From contig JAGLQD010000572.1 of assembly GCA_023136985.1 (NCBI GenBank), forward strand, positions 1 through 6,590: 6,590 bases of DNA. Reading direction: 5' to 3'. Made by a program: the position numbers and the translations under genes. Shown here one piece after another: positions 1-6,185 of the stretch. The number at the start of each line of letters is the position of its first letter. Position 1 is the first letter of the stretch. The stretch comes from Candidatus Sabulitectum sp. GTDB lineage: Bacteria > Fermentibacterota > Fermentibacteria > Fermentibacterales > JCC-6. The notes below the pieces were generated by a model. The model was not told the DNA's origin. It was given only the letters and a program-made list of their open reading frames with translations, and ran no database searches.

Positions 1-948
1 AGGATCAATGGCTGAAGCAATGCCTTGCATCCCGGTTTCAGAAGATTGTACTATCTCAGAGAAAATGCTGGATCCAGCTCTCTCTTCAAGATACTTGAAC
101 CATAGAAATTCTCCTCCCTGATTTGCTCCAAAATCCTGACCTGTCTTCCCGGAGCACCAGGATGTAAGCTCAATTCCTCCACCCATAGTAAATGCATCAA
201 GGAAGGCTTCAATTCCGATATTACCGTTGAGAGTTGAGGTCAACCCATAACAGGAGAACTGAGCAACTACACCCAGTCCCCGGACTACCCACTTTTCCTC
301 AAGCGGGTTGTTTGCAATTCTTATCATCTGTCCCAACCCGGTTGGAACCGACCATGTGTGTATGGAGCCGCGAACAACCTCCCATCCAGCTCCCGACATG
401 TTCTTGTAAGCGCCGAGATTTACATAAAAAGCATCATGGTTGTTGCCTGTTTCATCGTTCCCGTCAAAATCTTCAGGCCATGTGTAGATCCAGTTTCCCA
501 GCCGAGCGATGCCCGAGTTTGGAACCGGGTGATAATCCGGCACATCTGCAAGAACAATCCACAACTTATCATCATTATTTACTGTTTGCGGCATGGGCCC
601 GAAAAGCGAGGTTACCGTGCTAAATACATTCACCCCAGCGCCTTCAAACTGCGCAGCAATACTGTCGACTTCGCTCTGTGTTACCAGGCTGTCCCAGATG
701 ATCTGAAACTCGTCTTCGGGGTTTGGAAGATCAAAGAAAGTTGTGTCCTGTACTAAAAAGTAAGCGTGCTCAGTAACAGCCCTGCATGTGAACTGGCGGA
801 ATTGCGGTTCATCGGGGAAGTAGGAAATATCCGGCACAAGAAGATCCACGGTTTCTCCCACACCCACAGCGGAAACAGTTCCTGAAAGAAGAATAAGAGT
901 ACAGACTGTAATCAGCCAACTTGTGTGAGAATGCCTGGCAGAGACCAT
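1..948 (-). CDS. Secreted metallopeptidase-like protein (hyicolysin/M30-type fold), probably catalytically inactive; 3' end outside window
   Basis: The frame is open for 316 codons from the ATG at 948 to the left edge, so the C-terminus is missing. Residues 1-27 form a Sec signal peptide: a basic/polar start, a hydrophobic core (LITVCTLILLSGTVSA) and likely cleavage after Ala27. AGGAAGGA lies 10 bases upstream of the ATG. The body follows the layout of hyicolysin-like zinc peptidases: a KLWIVLADV strand (about 128-136), an acidic linker, AFYVNLGAY (about 173-181), then residues 203-236, and a late helix (about 282-315) resembling the family's YLFxxYLYExxGG...GIAGI segment. At the place where the family has HExxHxI followed by EExWxNEGL, this protein reads TGLGQMI (203-209) and EEKWVVRGL (217-225). 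Both zinc histidines, the catalytic glutamate and the NEGL glutamate are therefore replaced. I infer a non-catalytic binding or structural role. It is transcribed divergently from the TonB receptor. The fold assignment is by motif memory and is good but not certain. Confidence 0.78.
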   Translation of the reverse strand, partial: MVSARHSHTSWLITVCTLILLSGTVSAVGVGETVDLLVPDISYFPDEPQFRQFTCRAVTEHAYFLVQDTTFFDLPNPEDEFQIIWDSLVTQSEVDSIAAQFEGAGVNVFSTVTSLFGPMPQTVNNDDKLWIVLADVPDYHPVPNSGIARLGNWIYTWPEDFDGNDETGNNHDAFYVNLGAYKNMSGAGWEVVRGSIHTWSVPTGLGQMIRIANNPLEEKWVVRGLGVVAQFSCYGLTSTLNGNIGIEAFLDAFTMGGGIELTSWCSGKTGQDFGANQGGEFLWFKYLEERAGSSIFSEIVQSSETGMQGIASAIDP

Positions 949-987
949 GGTAAATCCATCCTTCCTGCTGCGTGAAGTTCACTAAGA

Positions 988-997
988 ACAATATTGT
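988..997. repeat. Perfect 10-bp palindrome ACAATATTGT in the divergent intergenic region
   Basis: ACAATATTGT is its own reverse complement. Its left eight bases recur as ACAATATT at 1064-1071, on the side nearer the TonB receptor gene. It overlaps the proposed -10 of the minus-strand gene, so it could be an operator half-shared by both genes. AT-rich 10-mers of this kind also occur by chance. Confidence 0.3.
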
Positions 998-1017
998 CAA
1001 CTGCACTGGTTAGTCAA
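988..1017 (-). promoter_or_regulatory. Putative sigma70-type promoter for the secreted peptidase-like gene
   Basis: On the minus strand TTGACT (complement of 1012-1017) is followed after 18 bases by TATTGT (complement of 988-993). This would start transcription near 981 and leave a leader of about 30 bases before the ATG at 948. The -10 element overlaps a perfect 10-base palindrome. The match is by eye only. Confidence 0.35.
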
Positions 1018-1026
1018 CCTATCACC

Positions 1027-1056
1027 TTGACTCTCCTTTCACTTGCTTTTGCATAT
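1027..1056 (+). promoter_or_regulatory. Weak candidate promoter for the TonB receptor/lipoprotein operon
   Basis: TTGACT at 1027-1032 is a good -35 match. The best -10 at a usual distance is the poor GCATAT at 1051-1056 (18-base spacer). The region 1050-1100 is AT-rich and also holds TATTAA at 1095-1100 without a convincing -35. Some promoter must lie in 949-1105, because the operon has no upstream co-directional gene in the window. The exact element is uncertain. Confidence 0.22.
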
Positions 1057-1105
1057 CTACATAACAATATTCTAGTTTGGAATATGTAATTCTGTATTAA
1101 ATCCC

Positions 1106-1110
1106 GGAGG
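1106..1110 (+). promoter_or_regulatory. Ribosome binding site deciding the TonB receptor start
   Basis: GGAGG lies 5 bases before the ATG at 1116. The frame also offers a GTG at 1113 (only 2 bases away, too close) and an ATG at 1125 (14 bases, rather far). This favours 1116. Confidence 0.7.
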
Positions 1111-1115
1111 AAGTG

Positions 1116-3785
1116 ATGCATATAATGCCTTCATGCAGACTGGATGATCCAAATCTTCAGCGAATTCTCTGCTTCAGGATCCTCCTGCTCTTCCTGCTCC
1201 CTTCATTCGCCTTCGCATCAAGTACCGGGGCCATCACCGGTATCGTGAGCAACTCAAGCGGTGACAAAATAGTTGGTGTTACAGTGATGGTTGCCGGCAC
1301 ACAGTTCGGAGCAATGACCAACAGCAGTGGCGAGTACTACATTCCCAGGCTTGCTCCGGGCGATTACTCCATAACTGCAACCATGGTTGGCATGGGAGCG
1401 GTGACAATGGAAGGAATCACCGTTGTTTCCGATCAGACCACAAGGATCAATCTTGTGATGCAGGAAGCTGCGGTGGGTTCAACAGTTATTACTGTGACCG
1501 GCCAGAGAAATCTTGTACTGGAAAGTGTTCCTTCCACCATCCATGTTGTTGATCGCAGCGAGATTGAAACAATGCCTGTGTCCAGCATCATTGATGTTCT
1601 TCAAAGACAGGCTGGCGTAAGTACCGTGGGTGGAGAAATACACATAAGAGGCGGGCGTTCAGGTGAGGTTGCTTTTCTTCTGGAAGGCGCGTCTGTCCGT
1701 TCCCCGGTTACAAATGCCTATACTGCCAATGTACCCCTTTCAGCAATTGCAGAGGCAACCACTGTAACAGGCGGGTTTGGGGCAGAGTACGGCAACGCCC
1801 TGTCTGGAATAGTCAAGATGGTGGTAAGAGAAGGCGGCCCCGGGTATGAAGGAGACATCAGATTGGGTGCCGGAGCCATAACTGCATTCGGCTACGAAAC
1901 AGAAGAGCGGAATTACTCGGCTCCTTCAGAGAACGATAATTATCGAAGCGACTGTACAACAGGCGAGCTTTCTTTCGGTGGGCCGGAACCTCTGACTTCT
2001 TACCTTCTCCCGGCTCTTGGACTAGATATCCCCGGAGAAATGAGGGTCTTCACTGCATTTGACTGGGGACGCAGCGGTTTCAATCTTAAGGACAGCAGAG
2101 AGAACTGGGAAAACAACTGGCAGAACAATCTTACAGGCTGCGTGAACCTGACTTACAATCCGGATCCGCTCACCACGATCAGCAGCCTTGGAAGGTATTC
2201 CTACAGACAGAGCGGATGGGATGAATGGGCTTGGTCACAGTACGACCAGCCGGCATACATAGAAGGTGTACCCTATCTTGGCGGTGACTTCGATTATGCG
2301 CTGCCGATCCGGTTTGATGAAACATGGGGAATAACCTCAAGGATCTCAAGGCTGATCAGCGAAAAATCGATGCTGGAAGTTTCCTTCGACAGAAGTGAGT
2401 TCTGCCAGTGGCGCAGGATCAGGGATGAAGGTGGCGGATATGTTGGTGAGGGTCTTGCTCCCGCTGCATGGTTCGGTGAATTCTTTCCTGAAAGTGTATC
2501 GGATTCCCTGGGCTTCTATCATGCTGGAACACATGCATCAATCTGGCTTGATTCAAGAAGCAGTGTTGTAACAGGCAAAGTGGGCATCACCAGTCAACTG
2601 AGCACAATACTGAAGATCAATGCAGGGATAGAAGGAAGTTATTTCGACATTTACGATTTCAGTGTAGACTCCAAGGGCCCGGAAGAAACCTGGGTAAGTA
2701 TATGGAAAGCATATCCGAGCTCCGGGGCTGCATATGTACAGACATCAATGAACTTCTCCGGAGCAATGGTTCTGAACGGAGGCCTGAGAGCAGATATCTT
2801 CAATCCCAATACCAGAATGATCGTTCCAGGAGAGAGTGGATCAACCGAGGTCCCTGTAAAATTCCAGTTGAGCCCCAGATTCGGCATAACACATCCTATT
2901 TCCGAAAGAGATGTATTCTTTGCAACCTATGGGCGCTACTTTCAAATGCCAAACCTCAATCAGATGTTCTCCGGTTCCAGCTACAACCTCTCCGGCAACT
3001 ATTCCATTGTGGGCAATCCAGACCTTGATGCAATAAGAACCATCTCGTACGAAGTGGGAGTCAGACACAGAATAGAAGATCTCTCCACCCTTTCATTCTC
3101 CGCTTTCTCAAAATTAATCAATGGGCTGGTGCAAACTTCCCCAGGTTCAACAGAAGGTCTCGACCACTTCTTCATGTACGAGAACGACAACAGCTATGCA
3201 ACAGTTCAAGGAGGGGAACTATCCATTCTCCGTCTGCCTGGATTTTTCTGGTCAGGCAGCATCAGTTATACATACTCTGTAGCCGAAGGCAGGTATTCTT
3301 CTGCAACTGAACAGTATCAGTACTCAAGTGAGGGATACGCTGTGATTCCCACTGATGACAACTATCTGGACTGGGATCAGCGCCACACCGCAAACGCTCA
3401 CTTGAACCTGAGCACATACCGTGGAGAGGGGCCTGTATGGGCAGGAATCCACCCTTTCGAAGGCTCTGCTCTAAGCTTAAGCTGGTCTTGGGGTAGCGGA
3501 TATCCATTCACACACTCCTCAGATGAAATGATTCCTGAAATCAACAAAATGAGGTACCCATGGACCATGCAGACAGATCTAAGCTGCACACGCAAATTCT
3601 GGATTGGATCAGCTGAGCTGGAAGCAAAAGCAACGGTCTTCAATCTGTTCGACAGAGCAAATATCGTTCGGATCTTTGATTCCGATCTGTACAAAAGTAC
3701 AGGAAACCCTGGAGGGATCAGATCAAACCCCGCTGCATTTTCCCCGGCAAGACACATATTCTTCGGCCTTGGCATGAGCTGGTGA
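1116..3785 (+). CDS. TonB-dependent outer-membrane receptor with N-terminal carboxypeptidase-regulatory-like domain
   Basis: This complete protein of 889 residues (ATG at 1116) would import a bulky ligand across the outer membrane using TonB/ExbB/ExbD energy. Residues 1-34 are a signal peptide (hydrophobic run ILLLFLLPSFAFA, cleavage about Ala34). Residues 38-117 form a carboxypeptidase-regulatory-like beta-sandwich (GAITGIVSN ... SSGEYYIPRLAPGDYSI). A TonB-box-like STVITVTGQ (122-130) leads into the plug (about 131-242), with IRGGRSGE (177-184) and the conserved VTGGFGAEYGNALSGIV (217-233). The remainder is a 22-strand-type barrel. It includes the NPDLDAIRTISYEVGVRH segment (the usual NPxLxPE...YExG turn) and VFNLFDRANI near the end. 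The last residue is Trp rather than the more usual Phe, which is still aromatic and compatible with BAM recognition. The beta-propeller lipoprotein gene follows after 11 bases, which suggests a receptor plus surface-lipoprotein import pair. The ligand cannot be read from the sequence: sugar oligomers, peptides, cobamides or metal chelates all remain possible. Confidence 0.95.
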   Translation: MHIMPSCRLDDPNLQRILCFRILLLFLLPSFAFASSTGAITGIVSNSSGDKIVGVTVMVAGTQFGAMTNSSGEYYIPRLAPGDYSITATMVGMGAVTMEGITVVSDQTTRINLVMQEAAVGSTVITVTGQRNLVLESVPSTIHVVDRSEIETMPVSSIIDVLQRQAGVSTVGGEIHIRGGRSGEVAFLLEGASVRSPVTNAYTANVPLSAIAEATTVTGGFGAEYGNALSGIVKMVVREGGPGYEGDIRLGAGAITAFGYETEERNYSAPSENDNYRSDCTTGELSFGGPEPLTSYLLPALGLDIPGEMRVFTAFDWGRSGFNLKDSRENWENNWQNNLTGCVNLTYNPDPLTTISSLGRYSYRQSGWDEWAWSQYDQPAYIEGVPYLGGDFDYALPIRFDETWGITSRISRLISEKSMLEVSFDRSEFCQWRRIRDEGGGYVGEGLAPAAWFGEFFPESVSDSLGFYHAGTHASIWLDSRSSVVTGKVGITSQLSTILKINAGIEGSYFDIYDFSVDSKGPEETWVSIWKAYPSSGAAYVQTSMNFSGAMVLNGGLRADIFNPNTRMIVPGESGSTEVPVKFQLSPRFGITHPISERDVFFATYGRYFQMPNLNQMFSGSSYNLSGNYSIVGNPDLDAIRTISYEVGVRHRIEDLSTLSFSAFSKLINGLVQTSPGSTEGLDHFFMYENDNSYATVQGGELSILRLPGFFWSGSISYTYSVAEGRYSSATEQYQYSSEGYAVIPTDDNYLDWDQRHTANAHLNLSTYRGEGPVWAGIHPFEGSALSLSWSWGSGYPFTHSSDEMIPEINKMRYPWTMQTDLSCTRKFWIGSAELEAKATVFNLFDRANIVRIFDSDLYKSTGNPGGIRSNPAAFSPARHIFFGLGMSW

Positions 3786-3790
3786 GGGAG
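3786..3790 (+). promoter_or_regulatory. Ribosome binding site deciding the lipoprotein start
   Basis: GGGAG directly follows the receptor stop codon and sits 6 bases before the ATG at 3797. An earlier in-frame GTG at 3782 would overlap the receptor stop and place charged residues before the signal peptide. It has no comparable site, so 3797 is preferred. Confidence 0.65.
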
Positions 3791-3796
3791 ATAATT

Positions 3797-4807
3797 ATGA
3801 AACACAGAATATTCACAATGCTGAAACTTGTTCCTACGCTGATCATCTTTGCAACCGCATGCTACAGCCCGGTTGAATACAATGTTGTAGATGAGAGCAG
3901 ACTGGTGAAACTACGTGTTTCTGATAACACAATTGCAGGGACCTTCAGCGGTATTTCTGACGGCAGATCTCTCTGCTCCATTGGAAACAATGAATTCATT
4001 GTGGCTTCAGGCACCGGTACTCTATACAGATTCAACTCTCCGGCAATGGAACTGGATACCTCTTTTGTAATCGGCTCAGGCAGCGGATCAGGATATGGAA
4101 ACATGATCACTCCAAAACCTGGATCCATCTATGTTATAGGAGCTGCAGGAAAGATAATCGAGGTCAATCTGGCCACAAATTCGGTTATTGATGAATTTGA
4201 AGCTGGTCCAATGCCCAATGCATTGTGTGCTTCTCCAGCAAATCAAAGGTTCTATGTATCTGACGGCAGTGACAGGCAGATAAGGGAGATAGACCCGGTA
4301 AGCAACACCGTTCTTCGCACATCCACCCCGCTTAACAGTGTCCCGGTCTCCATAGTGATAGAATCTTTTCAGAATGCCTATCTCCTTGCAGCCAGCTCCT
4401 GCGAAGAAGGCTCTGTGGAAAGAGTTACTCTCAGCACCTTTTATGTGAATTCCATATCTATTGTAAGTTCCAGTTCAGATATCACAGCAGCTCCTGCAGA
4501 ATCAATATGGGCAGTTGTACATCCCCAGTGGTTTGCAGAGAACGGCAGCATTTCCATCTGCAGCAATTTTTTCAATCCGGAGATCTTTTCAATATCAATT
4601 GCAGGTCACCCCACAAATGTCTGCAGTGTACCGGGATCAACTTTGTTCTATGCTCTGAGCTATATGGGAGATGGAACCAGCAGAATTACCGCAATAAATT
4701 ACTTCACCAGAGAGATCGTTGCCGAGGTAGACATACCAGGCTTCCCATGGGACATCACTTCCCATGCCAATGGAGAGTATATACTTACACTGACTTCAGA
4801 TATCTGA
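3797..4807 (+). CDS. Outer-membrane/surface lipoprotein, YVTN/YncE-like beta-propeller, partner of the TonB receptor
   Basis: The protein has 336 residues. Its N-terminus is a lipoprotein signal: MKHR, a hydrophobic stretch, then IIFATAC with the lipidated cysteine at 22. The lipobox has Ala rather than Leu at -3, so it is slightly atypical. The mature part is built of short repeats, each with a strand rich in I/V/Y, a G/D turn and an 'xxIDxxxNxV' strand. The clearest are SIYVIGAAGKIIEVNLATNSV (110-130) and RFYVSDGSDRQIREIDPVSNTV (151-172), which read as YVTN/NHL-type propeller blades. Later ones begin near 193, 237, 283 and 327. Together with the N-terminal segment this gives roughly six to seven blades. 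Genes for such propellers next to a TonB receptor are known from BtuG, which binds cobamides on top of BtuB in Bacteroides. I infer an analogous substrate-capturing lid here but do not claim the same ligand. Six cysteines in the mature chain beyond Cys22 (for example Cys60, Cys144, Cys202, Cys255, Cys276) are more than usual and could form disulfides. Confidence 0.8.
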   Translation: MKHRIFTMLKLVPTLIIFATACYSPVEYNVVDESRLVKLRVSDNTIAGTFSGISDGRSLCSIGNNEFIVASGTGTLYRFNSPAMELDTSFVIGSGSGSGYGNMITPKPGSIYVIGAAGKIIEVNLATNSVIDEFEAGPMPNALCASPANQRFYVSDGSDRQIREIDPVSNTVLRTSTPLNSVPVSIVIESFQNAYLLAASSCEEGSVERVTLSTFYVNSISIVSSSSDITAAPAESIWAVVHPQWFAENGSISICSNFFNPEIFSISIAGHPTNVCSVPGSTLFYALSYMGDGTSRITAINYFTREIVAEVDIPGFPWDITSHANGEYILTLTSDI

Positions 4808-4820
4808 ACAGACTGGAGTG

Positions 4821-4833
4821 AACCCAATGGGTT
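4821..4833 (+). terminator. Short hairpin, possible terminator between the convergent units
   Basis: AACCC (4821-4825), a 3-base loop and GGGTT (4829-4833) are followed by TCATTGTTT, which is T-rich but not a clean T run. It sits 13 bases after the lipoprotein stop, where a terminator is expected. The stem of 5 bp is short, so the call is weak. The other orientation lacks a T tract. Confidence 0.3.
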
Positions 4834-4903
4834 TCATTGTTTCCGGATTGTATTCCTGATCATTTCTTGTGGGCATTCCGATGTTGAAGAATCGTTCTCT
4901 CTG

Positions 4904-5218
4904 TCATACATACACCACTTCAGCAAGAATGGAATCTCTTAGTTGGGGTTTGATTCCGTTTCGGGTAACAAGGTCAATTTTTAGATGAAGAATCTCTTCC
5001 AGGTAGTATTCTAATTCAATCAATTCCAACATATTGGGCAATTCTTCGTAATCCACCAGTATATCAATATCACTGGATAGTGTCTGTTCTCTCCGGGCAT
5101 AGGATCCAAATATGCCAAATCTCTTCACTCTGAATTTTTTTTGCAGAACTGATTTCTGCTGATTCAGACAGTCTTTAACATCCTCAATTGTTTTCAAAAA
5201 TTCATCCTTACAATTCAT
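4904..5218 (-). CDS. MNT-type minimal nucleotidyltransferase (MntA/COG1669-like antitoxin component)
   Basis: The protein has 104 residues, the normal full length for the family. The nucleotidyltransferase signature is intact: GSYARRE from Gly38-Ser39, ten residues to the first metal aspartate Asp50, then Asp52 in SDIDILVDY, and the third aspartate Asp82 in KIDLVTR. The C-terminus (IKPQLRDSILAEVVYV) is also typical of the family. Members usually act as antitoxins of HEPN (HepT/DUF86) ribonucleases, by AMPylating or oligo-AMPylating a tyrosine of the toxin. The HEPN gene commonly lies directly downstream or upstream. Here no HEPN gene is present: downstream are 96 bases before the convergent lipoprotein, upstream is another nucleotidyltransferase 40 bases away. 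The start ATG at 5218 has only a weak GGGA five bases upstream. Translation may depend on coupling or on the upstream transcript. It is an orphan antitoxin-like enzyme, or it pairs with a gene elsewhere. Confidence 0.88.
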   Translation of the reverse strand: MNCKDEFLKTIEDVKDCLNQQKSVLQKKFRVKRFGIFGSYARREQTLSSDIDILVDYEELPNMLELIELEYYLEEILHLKIDLVTRNGIKPQLRDSILAEVVYV

Positions 5219-5258
5219 GATATCCCAACACAGAGCATACTTCTAAAATGAAGCTTAA

Positions 5259-6128
5259 TCAACCTTTGTCAACAGCCCCGGAATAGCATTGTTTATCACT
5301 GTCCGACTGTAGATCAATAGACAGAAGATAATTCTCCATGAACTCCAGCAATACCATGCATACAGTTCTTGTAGAACTTGATACAGCTTCTTCTCCATGT
5401 GGATATCGTCTGCATTCCGCATTCTTGAATACATCCCGGAAAGGTTCTAACTCAGGCCGTTTCGTGCACCAGCGGCATGCCTCAGTTTTCGATCCGATTC
5501 TGCCGGTAGAATAATAGAAAATGGTTCTTGAACACCAGTGAACTATGGTGATCCACATTCCGATCCCGACATTTTTCCCTGCCTTTGCGGAAATAATAAA
5601 TGTTTCAAGGTCACTGAGTTGTTCCTTAAGGATTTCGAAATTCAGCGGATTGTAGATTTTCGGATTCTTTCCTAGAAGGTGCACTCCATGCTCATTGATC
5701 AGTCGAAGATCCATTAGGCTGTTTTGAAAGCTGTTGATCGTGCGCCATCCCTTTATGCCGGTGCCGATGTAGCAACCGGTAAAGGGAAATGACAGCTTTT
5801 TCAAAAAGTGCTTGGGGTAAAAAGTGCCCTCGAGTTGATGAAGTAGCAGCTTTTTTCCCGAACGATAGCGATCATGCAATTCAAACAACCTGAAATTCGC
5901 CGAGTCATCAAGATTCTCATTGGTGACAACCACATAATCCAGGTCGCCTTTGCCCGGCTGGAAATCGTCAAGAACATATGAACCATGAATGATTATCTCG
6001 AAGAGATTGTCGCCCAGCAACTGAATCAGATCCTGCTTGAATTGGTCAAGTGTCTGCAAAATTCTATCAGGAGGATTGCCGGAGCAAGGCTTGCAACGGG
6101 CACTATGAAAATGTGATGATACTTCCAT
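5259..6128 (-). CDS. AadA-like nucleotidyltransferase with DUF4111-type C-terminal domain
   Basis: The protein has 289 residues from the ATG at 6128. A longer version from GTG 6176 would add 16 polar residues and has a poorer initiation context. The N-terminal half is a Pol-beta-fold nucleotidyltransferase: HGSYVLDDF (Gly49-Ser50), then GDLDYVVVT with Asp62 and Asp64 as metal ligands. HQLEGTFYP carries Glu100, at about the place of the catalytic glutamate of ANT(3'')-type enzymes. LINEHGVHLLGKNPK (143-157) and the helical TGRIGSKTEACRW (208-220) match the C-terminal helical domain (DUF4111) of aminoglycoside adenylyltransferases. Length fits AadA relatives. Such proteins transfer AMP from ATP to a small molecule or, in less studied branches, to unknown targets. 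Divergence is high enough that streptomycin/spectinomycin should not be assumed as substrate. The extreme N-terminus has SHFHSARCKPC (5-15), a possible small metal site. It lies between the DUF4143 ATPase and the MNT gene on the same strand. Confidence 0.8.
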   Translation of the reverse strand: MEVSSHFHSARCKPCSGNPPDRILQTLDQFKQDLIQLLGDNLFEIIIHGSYVLDDFQPGKGDLDYVVVTNENLDDSANFRLFELHDRYRSGKKLLLHQLEGTFYPKHFLKKLSFPFTGCYIGTGIKGWRTINSFQNSLMDLRLINEHGVHLLGKNPKIYNPLNFEILKEQLSDLETFIISAKAGKNVGIGMWITIVHWCSRTIFYYSTGRIGSKTEACRWCTKRPELEPFRDVFKNAECRRYPHGEEAVSSSTRTVCMVLLEFMENYLLSIDLQSDSDKQCYSGAVDKG

Positions 6129-6135
6129 ATTCAGA

Positions 6136-6142
6136 CCTTTTT
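6136..6142 (-). promoter_or_regulatory. Ribosome binding site deciding the AadA-like start
   Basis: On the minus strand AAAAAGG lies 7 bases before the ATG at 6128, a normal spacing. This favours it over the GTG at 6176. Confidence 0.55.
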
Positions 6143-6173
6143 CGGAATCAGTACTTCCATTATTTGACCGAAA
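6140..6173 (-). repeat. Inverted repeat in the ATPase/AadA-like intergenic gap
   Basis: On the minus strand TTTCGG and CCGAAA (complements of 6168-6173 and 6140-6145) are separated by 22 bases. The 3' arm abuts and partly overlaps the AAAAAGG ribosome site. A folded form could therefore reduce initiation at the AadA-like gene. The arms are only 6 bp and the loop is long, so this may be fortuitous. Confidence 0.22.
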
Positions 6174-6185
6174 CACATGCTTAGA

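Noticed and set aside
234..756. Two overlapping plus-strand open frames of about 130 codons
   Set aside because: They lie antisense to the 316-codon secreted peptidase-like frame, which has a signal peptide, a ribosome site and family-like sequence. Their own translations are low-complexity and unlike any protein family.
809..1006. Minus-strand 65-codon frame covering the start of the secreted protein
   Set aside because: It is in another frame across the leader and signal-peptide codons of the true gene and has no ribosome site or recognisable content.
949..1115. Cobalamin riboswitch upstream of the TonB receptor
   Set aside because: The gap is short for this element once promoters are allowed for. 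I find no convincing B12-box; GCACTGG is only a fragmentary resemblance.
3398..3805. 135-codon minus-strand frame
   Set aside because: It is antisense to the barrel C-terminus of the TonB receptor. The receptor frame is continuous and conserved-looking there, so this is a shadow.
4507..4821. 104-codon plus-strand frame overlapping the lipoprotein 3' end
   Set aside because: It is a +1 shadow of the propeller gene. Its cysteine/histidine-rich translation is typical of off-frame reading, and the propeller frame stays intact to its stop.
5801..5986. 61-codon minus-strand frame inside the AadA-like gene
   Set aside because: It is off-frame within a gene with intact catalytic motifs, so it is not evidence of a frameshift.
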